Source: Minisyncoccota bacterium
GTDB taxonomy: Bacteria; Patescibacteriota; Microgenomatia; UBA1400; PJMF01
NCBI GenBank assembly: GCA_009991965.1
Contig: JAACWQ010000008.1
Span: forward strand, 1 to 38,876
Length of the DNA: 38,876 bases
Direction: 5' to 3'
The translations under genes were made by a program, and so were the position numbers. Below the pieces are notes generated by a model. The model was not told the DNA's origin, searched no databases, and saw nothing but the letters and a program-made list of their open reading frames with translations. This document shows positions 6,028 through 13,857 of the stretch, one piece after another. Within the stretch, counting starts at the first letter, position 1; each line of letters starts with the position of its first letter.

Positions 6028-6735
6028 ATGGCAAATCCTCCTCCTACCCACCTAGCAATTATTTGCGACGGCAACCGCCGATGGGCCAAGAGCCACGGTT
6101 GGGATGTGCTCAAGGGGCACAAGTATGCTATCGACGAGGTATTTGAGCCACTCGCAGATCATGCGGCCAAGCTGGGGATTGGTTACATTACTTTTTGGGT
6201 ATTTAGTACCGAAAATTGGGATCGAGAAAAGCGTGAGATCGCGGCGCTGATGAACTTGTTTCGCAAAGTTTTTGACGAAAAAGTGCCACGCCTACACGAA
6301 AAAAATTATCGCATTAAGCACATTGGCAATCTGGCTGGACTGCCAGAAGATATCCAAAAACGAATCATCGATGGGGTAGAACTGACCAAGGCGAATACGG
6401 GGCTAACGCTGACATTTGCCATGAATTATGGTGGCCAGGATGAGCTTGAGCGCGCGATACAAAAAATTGCTGAGAAGGTAATAGCAGGCAAGCTCAAGCC
6501 AGAGCAAATTACCAAAAAAGTTATTGCCGAACATCTGGATACCGCAGGTATGCCAGAGCCCGATCTGATTGTCCGTACGAGTGGGGAGCAGCGTTTGTCC
6601 GGCTTTATGTCGTGGCAGAGTAATTATGCGGAGTTTAGTTTCCCAGAATTTAGTTTTCCCGAATTTACGCCAGAAAAACTTGCTGAGGTTCTAGCAGATT
6701 TTGCCAAGAGAGATCGCCGATTTGGTGGTAAATAA
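6028..6735 (+). CDS. uppS: Undecaprenyl (polyprenyl) diphosphate synthase
   Basis: 235 residues from ATG 6028; an in-frame TTG at 6019, directly after the kinase stop, is an alternative. This cis-prenyltransferase condenses IPP onto farnesyl diphosphate to make the lipid carrier for wall and glycan export. Seen: IICDGNRRWAK with catalytic D14, the FSTENWDR segment (about 60-67), and DLIVRTSGEQRLSGFMSWQ (about 179-197), which binds the IPP diphosphate. Next comes YAEFSFPEFSFPEF where relatives have YAEFYFTDTLWPEF; length is preserved although the DNA looks like a small duplication. It closes the isoprenoid operon. It converges with the minus-strand gene ending at 6745. Confidence 0.95.
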   Translation: MANPPPTHLAIICDGNRRWAKSHGWDVLKGHKYAIDEVFEPLADHAAKLGIGYITFWVFSTENWDREKREIAALMNLFRKVFDEKVPRLHEKNYRIKHIGNLAGLPEDIQKRIIDGVELTKANTGLTLTFAMNYGGQDELERAIQKIAEKVIAGKLKPEQITKKVIAEHLDTAGMPEPDLIVRTSGEQRLSGFMSWQSNYAEFSFPEFSFPEFTPEKLAEVLADFAKRDRRFGGK

Positions 6736-6744
6736 CTCGCGCTT

Positions 6745-8265
6745 TTAGAGTACCGAGATTCCAAAAATTACTTCGACAATTTGCATGAGCCAGTACGAGG
6801 CAAACAGCAGTAAAAAACCGACGATTGCCGCGGTCGCGCGTTGCTTGCCAGCATCGAGTGATTTTTGGTTGGTGGCGCCGGTGAGGATTTCGAAACCAGC
6901 CCAAGAAAGCATGGCAAATAGGATGAGCCCGGCAATAGGAAAGGCGAACTGCAAAAATCTGGTCACAATCCCGCCAGGAGTGGAAAGACGAACTGCTTGC
7001 GAGCTGCCCTTGAGAGGATTGAGTGCTTCAAAGTCTGCGACGGTTGGTCCTTGTGTGAGGCCGCCATCTAGATTGGAGTCATTTCCACCACCCTCGTCTC
7101 CACCTCCTTGGTTGTCACCTCCGCCAGTAGTTGGGGGGTATAGTGCATTGCAAGAAGTAGTTCCTCCGGGTTGTAAACAACATTTGAGCGCATTATTGCT
7201 GCAAATTTGGAAATTTGTGTTGTTGGTAGTACCCACTTTGCATAGACTTTGTCCGTTGGAAAATACTACATCTCCACATTTGTCTGCAATAGGTACTGGC
7301 GCGGTGCACTGAGCACTAGTTCTACAGCATTCACCTTGGACTAGTGGGCATGAGCTATATTGACCGCTCGAGAGAAGTTCGGTACCAATTTTACAAACTG
7401 TATTTGAACCTATTGCTTGAGTTGTCCCACAGTTTGATACAGGTGTAAGCACTGGAGTAGGCGTTGGTGTCGGAGTAGGTGTGGTTAGAGTGCAAGAGCT
7501 TGGCAAAGCATCGGCGCTGCAACACGTTGTGCTATTTGTAGCACAAGCTTCTGGGTTAGTAATATATTTGCCAACCTCATCTCGGCAAGCCGTACCTTGC
7601 CATGTGCCACAACCAGAAATTGGCGCTGACGGACAAACATTGTTTGTTACGCTGAGAAAATTTTTAGCACAACAATCATATTGACTATTCGCATTTGCCG
7701 AACCATCACAGAGATCAAGTTGAGTGCTTGAATACCTTGTGCCGTCAATCGAAACACACTCAGATGTCCTATCGTCGTAATTTCCACAGTAATGCTCTGG
7801 ATTATTTTGATCAACTGTTTCAGCTTGGACCGAATATGATCCAATGTCGCAAAGTTTGTCGAACCATGCTGTTCTTTTAGCAAAAAAAGTCGCGTCGAAT
7901 GTACGTGGGTCGGTGGCTGAAAAGGCAGATAGAGCATTCGGATCATTGATAATAAATGTGGCCGTATATCTTTGAGTAGAGCCAATTCTGCTCGCTACAA
8001 TTTCATCAGTATAAATAGTGCTTTTGCCCTCAGTAGCCAGTCCAAGATAGTATGCAGAGTATGGATTTTTGGAATCAAAAGTAATCGAAATTTGATGAGA
8101 TGTAGCACCAAAATTGAGACTTTGATTAAGTCCATTAATAGAAAGGTTAGAAACTCCTGCGCCACAGTCTGCGATAGTTTGCTGTGCAAATACTGGAGTA
8201 AGCTGTGTGACCAATAAAAACATCAACAGAAATACGGTGAGCGATGCTCTGATTAGTTTTTTCAT
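6745..8265 (-). CDS. Large Cys-rich secreted protein with C-terminal pilin-like module
   Basis: 506 residues. Signal peptide 1-27 (cleavage near VFA-Q), then a beta-rich domain of about 120 residues. A long cysteine-rich part follows with about 26 cysteines, several as CC pairs, split by a TPTPTPTPTP linker near 263-275 and a Gly-rich linker near 375-400. The last 90 residues hold two hydrophobic helices around the loop GATNQKSLDAGKQRATA, the layout of the small VirB2/TrbC-like proteins at 1-2774. It overlaps the upstream gene by four bases (ATGA). Likely an extracellular protein anchored by, or assembled through, its pilin module. The Cys part resembles no family I can name. Confidence 0.8.
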   Translation of the reverse strand: MKKLIRASLTVFLLMFLLVTQLTPVFAQQTIADCGAGVSNLSINGLNQSLNFGATSHQISITFDSKNPYSAYYLGLATEGKSTIYTDEIVASRIGSTQRYTATFIINDPNALSAFSATDPRTFDATFFAKRTAWFDKLCDIGSYSVQAETVDQNNPEHYCGNYDDRTSECVSIDGTRYSSTQLDLCDGSANANSQYDCCAKNFLSVTNNVCPSAPISGCGTWQGTACRDEVGKYITNPEACATNSTTCCSADALPSSCTLTTPTPTPTPTPVLTPVSNCGTTQAIGSNTVCKIGTELLSSGQYSSCPLVQGECCRTSAQCTAPVPIADKCGDVVFSNGQSLCKVGTTNNTNFQICSNNALKCCLQPGGTTSCNALYPPTTGGGDNQGGGDEGGGNDSNLDGGLTQGPTVADFEALNPLKGSSQAVRLSTPGGIVTRFLQFAFPIAGLILFAMLSWAGFEILTGATNQKSLDAGKQRATAAIVGFLLLFASYWLMQIVEVIFGISVL

Positions 8266-9491
8266 GGCGTTCCAAACCCTGGTATTCTGAGCACGGTGTA
8301 GCCCATAAATTGCAAAATGGTGACTGAGAAAATCACAAAAATCAGACCAATGATAGCATTGGTGATCATTTCTTTGGCTTGACCAGTGCGCTTAGGATCG
8401 CCTTGTGAGGTGGTTAGGATAAAGCCACCGGCCAGCGTCATGATGAGAGAAACTCCCCCCCCAATGCCAAGACCCAGGGTTACTAGTCGCTGAATAATAG
8501 CGGTTGGGCTGCGCTTAATACAGCCTATGGCGGTCCAGATGCCGGCTTGGTTTTCGTCACCACCCTCACCCTCACTTGCGCATGTGTTGCATTCTGCTTG
8601 TAAATCTTTGTCTGTGATCTGAGTACAGAGTTCAAACATTGCTCCTACAACCTCATCAGAGCGAGGAGATGCTTCTGGTTCATCAATTAGGCAAGTATTG
8701 TCACAGTCAAGAGAGACACGAAATGATTTTTCACACATTACTGGTTTTCCAATTGACGTAACGCTGTTGCCTGGATACACACGAATAGTATGGGTTCCCG
8801 AGCTCGACACCTTGTGTGTAGTTGAGGCTGACCCAGCGCCATCTGTTGTCGTCACCTCATCATCTCCGCGACCATCGATTCTTATGGTAACTTTTTCGTT
8901 TGTGTAAAGTTGGTTGCCCTTGCGAATATTTTTTACAATTACAGTCATGTCATCACTAGAACTTTTAGCTCTATCGATACAACTATTGCTATCGGCAACG
9001 TTGTTATAAAAACATGCCTGTCCATTTCTTTCTTGTTTGATAGTTGTGATTTCACAGTTTCCTTTTGCTGTAACTGAATAATTCCAGAGAACACAGTGTT
9101 TTTTTAAGGTCCTAAAGTCTCCATTGAGGATGAGCTCATGTTTTTTATTCCCAGGAGTTTCTGGAAAAATAGTTGAATCGTTTATTACAAAATGCACGCT
9201 CCCAGCCGAGTTGGTTTGTTCTTCTGCGAGTAACTTGAGGCCCCAATAATTGCCTTGTTGCTCGCGGAAAAGTATTTTGTATGTTGAGTTTGGCACTAAG
9301 CCATTGAGGATGAAATCAAATGTATTGGTATCACCTAGAACAAACTCATGTTTTAGTGAGCCGGACATTGTAGTCCAATCAGAACAGCTGTCTGCAACAT
9401 CTGTTGCATCCAACGCCCAAACCCCCTTCGGCGCCAGACCAAAAACAACAAAAAACACGAAACTTGTGAGCAGAATTTTAGAAAATCGCAT
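8262..9491 (-). CDS. Secreted protein with Ig-like part and C-terminal pilin-like module
   Basis: 409 residues from ATG 9491; an upstream in-frame ATG at 9500 lies at the edge of the predicted -10 and is less likely. Signal peptide 1-26 (cleavage near VWA-L). A beta-rich ectodomain includes a stretch like a Big/Ig fold near 190-260 (RIDGRGDDEVTTTDGAG...), followed by a Cys cluster. At the C-terminus, the sequence IWTAIGCIKRSPTAIIQRL leads into two helices around ILTTSQGDPKRTGQAKEMI, a GDP-type pilin loop that I associate with Microgenomates membrane proteins. Same topology as the next gene, with which it forms an operon. Probably part of an envelope fibre or adhesin. Confidence 0.8.
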   Translation of the reverse strand: MRFSKILLTSFVFFVVFGLAPKGVWALDATDVADSCSDWTTMSGSLKHEFVLGDTNTFDFILNGLVPNSTYKILFREQQGNYWGLKLLAEEQTNSAGSVHFVINDSTIFPETPGNKKHELILNGDFRTLKKHCVLWNYSVTAKGNCEITTIKQERNGQACFYNNVADSNSCIDRAKSSSDDMTVIVKNIRKGNQLYTNEKVTIRIDGRGDDEVTTTDGAGSASTTHKVSSSGTHTIRVYPGNSVTSIGKPVMCEKSFRVSLDCDNTCLIDEPEASPRSDEVVGAMFELCTQITDKDLQAECNTCASEGEGGDENQAGIWTAIGCIKRSPTAIIQRLVTLGLGIGGGVSLIMTLAGGFILTTSQGDPKRTGQAKEMITNAIIGLIFVIFSVTILQFMGYTVLRIPGFGTP

Positions 9492-9501
9492 TGATCTCAT
9501 T

Positions 9502-9540
9502 ATTGTACCCCATCCCAAGGCAGAACGCATTTGCTACACT
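9502..9540. promoter_or_regulatory. Divergent promoters for pilin-fusion operon and SpoIID gene
   Basis: Plus strand: extended -10 TGC-TACACT (9532-9540) ends 8 bases before ATG 9549. Minus strand: TACAAT (9507-9502) ends 10 bases before ATG 9491. Both predict transcripts with almost no leader. No convincing -35 for either. Confidence 0.5.
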
Positions 9541-9548
9541 ACTAGCTA

Positions 9549-11231
9549 ATGTCCTCGTATATCCGTTTTGCCGTGCTTGCTAGTATTTTGTGTGCTTTTG
9601 CCGTATTTGTGGTTTCGCGTGGTTCGTTGGTGCAAGCGGATGAATATCAGGAACTGGAGCAGCAAATAAATGAGATCAAGAGGGATTTGCAGCTTTCTCA
9701 AGATGCAACCACGCCGCTTGAGAGTGAAGTAAAGAATCTTGACAGCAGAATTGCTGCGGCCCGAGCTGGGATTGTACGGGCAAAGCAAGAGGTGTCAGAT
9801 CTTGAGACCGACATTAGTGACCGTGAGGTAGAGCTAGCGCTTCAGTATGAGATTTTCCTCGAGCGTGTACGCTCGCAGTACAAAAAATCGCGCGCACTCA
9901 ATCCACTTCTGATTTATCTAGCAGGCAAAGACGCAGCCAGTGTGACGAAGGATTTGGCGTATCAATCGTCGGTCAAAGCGAGAGATGACAAATTAATCCA
10001 AGGACTTGAGACAGTGATCTCGAGTCTCGAAGCAGACACGATTACTTTAGAGAAAAAACAAACGCAGCTCGCTGCGCTCGAAGCACAACTCGATGAACAA
10101 GCAGCGTTTTTTCGCGGAGAAATTTTGAAAGCAAAAGATTATCAAAAAGAACTCAGTGGCAAGATTGCAGATCTTTCGGCGAAACAGCAAGCCATCTTGA
10201 GTTCTAGATCAGGGAGTTTTACGGCGAGTATTGGAGACAGTGAATTGGCAGATGATTTCAACGCATCTATCAAGGGGTTTCGTGAATCTGCGCCATCGGG
10301 CTACTTTGGTGTTTTCTCCTTTGGAGCGTACACTCATCGCAAGGGCATGAGTCAGTATGGCGCCAGAGGCAGGGCACAAAATGGACAAAATTATAAGCAA
10401 ATTTTGCAAGCGTACTACGGCAAAGAGCCAGTGGAAAAAGACACAGGCGGAAATATTCGAGTAAGTGGGCAAGGTGAGTTGAACTTTGAAGAGCAATACC
10501 TCTGGGGGATTGCTGAGATGCCGTCGACTTGGCACGCAGAAGCACTCAAGGCCCAGGCTGTGGCGGCAAGAACGTATGCCTATCGTTACAAAGTAGAGGG
10601 CAAGGAAATCTGCACAACCGAAGCTTGTCAGGTTTTTTCCAAATCAAAATCGAACAATCCGCCAGAAGCCTGGAAACAAGCTGTGGCAGATACTCGCGGT
10701 CAGGTGCTTGAGGATGTCGTGACGTTTTATGCGTCTACTCATGGTGCATTCACCACTACTGCAGGTTGGGATACAACCGATAGGTCGGGTGGAGGAAATT
10801 TTGTCGACAAGTCATTCGAAAAGCTTGGTGGTTCGCCTTGGCTGTACAAGGCTTGGTACACCGAAGGTTATAGTTCTAGCAGCGATAAGTGTGGTCGCGG
10901 CAATCCTTGGCTTTCGCCAGAAGAATTGGCAGATATTATCAACGCAGCGCGCTATCGCGATGATCGGGTGACTCCAGTCACAACCTCTTGTTGGGGTGGC
11001 AATCCGTATTCACATGAGGAGCTGCGCCAAAAAGCCAATGGGCCTTCTCGAGTTACTGGCGTTTCAGTGATCCAGGGCAATGGAACAACCAACGAAGTGG
11101 TCTTTCAGACAGATATTGGTGAGATTCGTCTCTCTGGTTCTGAGTTTAAAACTGCCTTTAACGTTCGTGCACCTGGAAGATTGTCGATTCCGCAAAAAGG
11201 TTTTGCCTTTTTTAATATTGAGCGGAAGTAG
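9549..11231 (+). CDS. SpoIID-like peptidoglycan lytic protein with coiled-coil
   Basis: 560 residues. Signal anchor or signal peptide 1-31 (SLVQA-D). A long coiled coil (about 32-225, rich in heptads such as VKNLDSRIAAARAGIVRAK) precedes a SpoIID domain (about 250-480): HRKGMSQYGARGRAQNG, then YLWGIAEMPSTWHAEALKAQAVAARTYAY with the glutamate of AEMP that matches the catalytic residue of SpoIID lytic transglycosylases, then FYASTHGAFTTTA. It would cut glycan strands outside the membrane. Many bacteria without sporulation carry SpoIID relatives. Divergent from two pilin-fusion proteins, it may open the wall for their export; that link is inference. Confidence 0.88.
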   Translation: MSSYIRFAVLASILCAFAVFVVSRGSLVQADEYQELEQQINEIKRDLQLSQDATTPLESEVKNLDSRIAAARAGIVRAKQEVSDLETDISDREVELALQYEIFLERVRSQYKKSRALNPLLIYLAGKDAASVTKDLAYQSSVKARDDKLIQGLETVISSLEADTITLEKKQTQLAALEAQLDEQAAFFRGEILKAKDYQKELSGKIADLSAKQQAILSSRSGSFTASIGDSELADDFNASIKGFRESAPSGYFGVFSFGAYTHRKGMSQYGARGRAQNGQNYKQILQAYYGKEPVEKDTGGNIRVSGQGELNFEEQYLWGIAEMPSTWHAEALKAQAVAARTYAYRYKVEGKEICTTEACQVFSKSKSNNPPEAWKQAVADTRGQVLEDVVTFYASTHGAFTTTAGWDTTDRSGGGNFVDKSFEKLGGSPWLYKAWYTEGYSSSSDKCGRGNPWLSPEELADIINAARYRDDRVTPVTTSCWGGNPYSHEELRQKANGPSRVTGVSVIQGNGTTNEVVFQTDIGEIRLSGSEFKTAFNVRAPGRLSIPQKGFAFFNIERK

Positions 11232-11267
11232 TATAGGTTTTGCCCTACAGTTCGCGCAATCAAGCGA

Positions 11268-11642
11268 ATGTACGCTGTGGTCGTGAAAGAGAAAAAGTAT
11301 AAAATTATCTATTTCCAACCAGCCAATAGAAGTCCAATTCAAGACTTTATTGCAAAACAACAAAAATATGTTCGGGCTAAGATTTACAGGTGTTTAGATT
11401 TAGTAGAACAGTATGGATCAGATACGGGCATGCCGTTTGTGAAAAAGATTGACAGCGAGTTGTTTGAGTTGCGTATTCGAGGCTCGGTTGAGATACGATT
11501 TTTGTTCGCGGTAAGGAAAGACGTTGCAGTTATGTTGCATGGGTTTAAAAAGAAAACCCAAAAAATACCACTCAAAGAACTACAACTGGCAAAGACTAGA
11601 TTGAAAAAATATAGCATATATGTTATAAAACAGTATGCCTAA
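11268..11642 (+). CDS. HigB/Gp49-type (RelE superfamily) toxin
   Basis: 124 residues from ATG 11268; a GTG at 11283 is in frame, 6 bases after a possible TACGCT -10, and would start the protein at the family's usual KYKIIYF beginning. Family signs: KIIYFQPANRSPIQDFI at the start, GMPFVKKIDSELFELRI in the middle, and VAVMLHGFKKKTQKIPLKEL, the core of Gp49/HigB-like toxins that cleave mRNA on ribosomes. The next gene, overlapping by 8 bases, encodes an XRE-type antitoxin. Toxin-first order is the HigBA order. Plausible and intact; activity untested. Confidence 0.85.
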   Translation: MYAVVVKEKKYKIIYFQPANRSPIQDFIAKQQKYVRAKIYRCLDLVEQYGSDTGMPFVKKIDSELFELRIRGSVEIRFLFAVRKDVAVMLHGFKKKTQKIPLKELQLAKTRLKKYSIYVIKQYA

Positions 11643-11937
11643 AACTAGTAAGGAAAAACAGTATTTTCGTCCTTGGGAAGAACTTAAAAATGAATTCCTT
11701 TCTGATCCTGAGTGCAAGGCTGAATACGATAAACTTGAGGCGGAATACGAGTTGATCAGTGAATTGATTGGAAAACGATTACAAAGAGGCTTGAGCCAAA
11801 AACAGCTTGCAGAAAAGGTTGGCACCAAGCAATCAGCAATTTCTCGCCTCGAATCAGGCGAAGGCAACCCCTCGTTCAAATTTCTCAAACGCGTCGCGGA
11901 AGGTCTGGACAGCAAACTCAAAATTTCGTTCACCTAA
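11635..11937 (+). CDS. XRE-family HTH antitoxin (HigA-like)
   Basis: 100 residues. N-terminal helical part (1-50) likely contacts the toxin; helix-turn-helix at about 55-85 (LSQKQLAEKVGTKQSAISRLESGEGNPSFKFLKRVA) is a typical XRE fold. It overlaps the toxin stop by 8 bases and its own stop overlaps the recF start by one (TAATG). It would neutralise the HigB-like toxin and repress the operon promoter. The unusual part is that recF continues the operon directly. Confidence 0.85.
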   Translation: MPKTSKEKQYFRPWEELKNEFLSDPECKAEYDKLEAEYELISELIGKRLQRGLSQKQLAEKVGTKQSAISRLESGEGNPSFKFLKRVAEGLDSKLKISFT

Positions 11938-13004
11938 TGCAGCTAACCTCACTTTCATGTATAGATTTTCGGTTGCACACCAGTCGCACAATGGAGTTTT
12001 CTACTCCAACGACTATTTTAGTTGGCGATAACGCGAGTGGGAAAACGGCTGTCCTCGAGGCAATATGCCTATTAAGCACTGGCAGTAGTTTTCGCGCCAA
12101 AGTCACAGGCGAGCTGATCTCATTTAACAGAGAGTTCGCGCGAGTGGCCGCAAACATAACTGACTCAGAAGAAGAACAAACTCAGTTGCAAATCCTCCTC
12201 ACCCGTGGCGAACTACAAGGCAAAAAAGTTAGTTCGCGCACATTTTTTGTCAATGATGTCAAACGGCAACGCCGCCGTCTTACCAGTTATATTTCGAGTG
12301 TGCTTTTCCGACCAGAAGATATGCGACTTGTTGAAGGATCGCCAGCTCGTCGGAGAGGTTTTTTAGATGCTGTTTTAAACCAAGTCAGTCAAGAGTATGA
12401 GCGTGCTGTTCGCGCCTATGAGCAAGCGCTGCGTCGGCGCAATAAATTACTAGTCCAAGTACGCGCAGGCGAACAACCACGCACAAGTCTCAATTATTGG
12501 ACACAAACGTTGCTCAAACAAGGGGTAGTTTTGCAGGAAGCGCGGAGACAATTTTTTAGCCATACCGCGGTGGTATCGTTTCCCCTAGATCTGCAGGCGG
12601 TATATGTGCCATCAATTATTTCTCCAGAGCGACAGCAAGAGTATGCGGAGCGGGAAATTGCGGCAGGTCACACGTTAATAGGTCCACATAAAGATGATTT
12701 TCGTGTGGAGATAGAGTTGCAGTCAGAGCAGCGGGATATCGCTGCGTATGGATCGCGCGGGCAACAGCGTTTGGCAGTTTTATGGCTCAAGTTGTGCGAG
12801 CGTTCGTATTTACAAGCAAAACGTACAACCATGCCACTTTTGCTACTCGACGATATTTGGTCAGAGCTCGATGATAATAGTCGCGCATTAGTCGAGCAAA
12901 TTCTGCCAGAGCAGCAAGCAATTATCACTACTACCCATTTAGAATTGGCAGAAGAACTGCGACAAAAATATCCCAATCGCACACAGATCATTTCGCTTGT
13001 GTAG
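11937..13004 (+). CDS. recF: DNA replication and repair protein RecF
   Basis: 355 residues, normal length. Walker A at 30-37 (GDNASGKT, with alanine for the usual glycine), the ABC-type signature region YGSRGQQRLAVLWLKL (about 261-276) and Walker B MPLLLLDDIWSELDD (about 295-309), all in RecF order. The FRPEDMRLVEGSPARRRGFLD segment (about 122-142) is a RecF hallmark. RecF loads RecA at gaps with RecO and RecR. In most bacteria recF lies in the dnaA-dnaN region; here it follows a toxin-antitoxin pair by a one-base overlap and precedes nnrD by 10 bases. Confidence 0.93.
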   Translation: MQLTSLSCIDFRLHTSRTMEFSTPTTILVGDNASGKTAVLEAICLLSTGSSFRAKVTGELISFNREFARVAANITDSEEEQTQLQILLTRGELQGKKVSSRTFFVNDVKRQRRRLTSYISSVLFRPEDMRLVEGSPARRRGFLDAVLNQVSQEYERAVRAYEQALRRRNKLLVQVRAGEQPRTSLNYWTQTLLKQGVVLQEARRQFFSHTAVVSFPLDLQAVYVPSIISPERQQEYAEREIAAGHTLIGPHKDDFRVEIELQSEQRDIAAYGSRGQQRLAVLWLKLCERSYLQAKRTTMPLLLLDDIWSELDDNSRALVEQILPEQQAIITTTHLELAEELRQKYPNRTQIISLV

Positions 13005-13007
13005 AAT
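13002..13007 (+). promoter_or_regulatory. -10 element for nnrD, predicted near-leaderless
   Basis: TAGAAT ends 7 bases before ATG 13015. It overlaps the recF stop codon. No Shine-Dalgarno stands between, so initiation at or next to the AUG is predicted. Confidence 0.4.
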
Positions 13008-13014
13008 ACAGACA

Positions 13015-13824
13015 ATGACACTTTCTCCCAGCATTTCCCAACATCTGCAAAAAATCACTTTACCAGACGGAAACTCGCACAAAGGGCAGAATGGCAAGTT
13101 GCTCGTGATCGGCGGTAGCGAACTTTTTCACGCAGCCAGCAAATGGAGTCTCGATATTGCGAGCAAGTTTGTTGATATGGTGTTTTATGCTTCAGTGCCG
13201 AGCAACAACGAATTGGTGCGCGAGGCAAAAGGTGCATTTTGGAATGGCATCGTGCTCGAACGTGATGAAATTCCAAATTATATTACGGAAGCAGATTGTA
13301 TTTTGATTGGTCCCGGCATGGATAGAAGTGCTGAAACCAAAGAGTTGGTGACGAAGCTGGTTGCTGATTTTCCCGATAGGCGATGGGTGATCGATGCTGG
13401 TGCATTGCAAACAATCGAGCCAACGCAGTTTCCTGATGGCAGTATTTTGACGCCGCACCAAGGTGAGTATGATCGTATTTTCAACCTGCTCGGAGGCTCA
13501 ATGGACAATTTGCTCGCACGTGGCATTACCGTTCTCCTCAAGGGACCGAGTGATTATGTCTATCATCGGGCCGCAGTCACCACAATAACTGGCGGCAATC
13601 CGGGTATGACAAAAGGTGGCACAGGAGACGTTTTGGCGGGATTAGTTGCAGCTCTCTACTGCAAACAAGAAGCGGAGACGGCCGCGGTTGTTGGTAGTTT
13701 TATCAACAAGCAGACTGGCGAGTACTTAGCAGAAAAAGTCGGGCCATTTTTTAATTCGAGTGATTTGGCGGGAGCGATTCCAGAGGTTTTTTGGCGGGTG
13801 TTGCGCGAAGTTACCGCAGTTTAA
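13015..13824 (+). CDS. nnrD: ADP/ATP-dependent NAD(P)H-hydrate dehydratase
   Basis: 269 residues from ATG 13015, chosen over 12997 because a -10-like TAGAAT lies 7 bases upstream and the longer frame overlaps recF. Ribokinase-like fold: GKLLVIGGSELFHAA (about 28-42), CILIGPGMDRS (about 95-105), ILTPHQGEYDRIF (about 143-155) and the ATP-site motif GGNPGMTKGGTGDVLAGLVAAL (about 196-217) with the catalytic aspartate of GTGD. The enzyme repairs damaged, hydrated NADH and NADPH. The NnrE epimerase domain, often fused at the N-terminus, is absent here. Confidence 0.9.
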   Translation: MTLSPSISQHLQKITLPDGNSHKGQNGKLLVIGGSELFHAASKWSLDIASKFVDMVFYASVPSNNELVREAKGAFWNGIVLERDEIPNYITEADCILIGPGMDRSAETKELVTKLVADFPDRRWVIDAGALQTIEPTQFPDGSILTPHQGEYDRIFNLLGGSMDNLLARGITVLLKGPSDYVYHRAAVTTITGGNPGMTKGGTGDVLAGLVAALYCKQEAETAAVVGSFINKQTGEYLAEKVGPFFNSSDLAGAIPEVFWRVLREVTAV

Positions 13825-13857
13825 ACCTATTTATTTTCGCATTCTGTGCAATAATAA

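Noticed and set aside
7441-7482. Short tandem TPTP coding repeat as a possible microsatellite or regulatory repeat
   Set aside because: It encodes a common Thr-Pro linker in a secreted protein and needs no other explanation.
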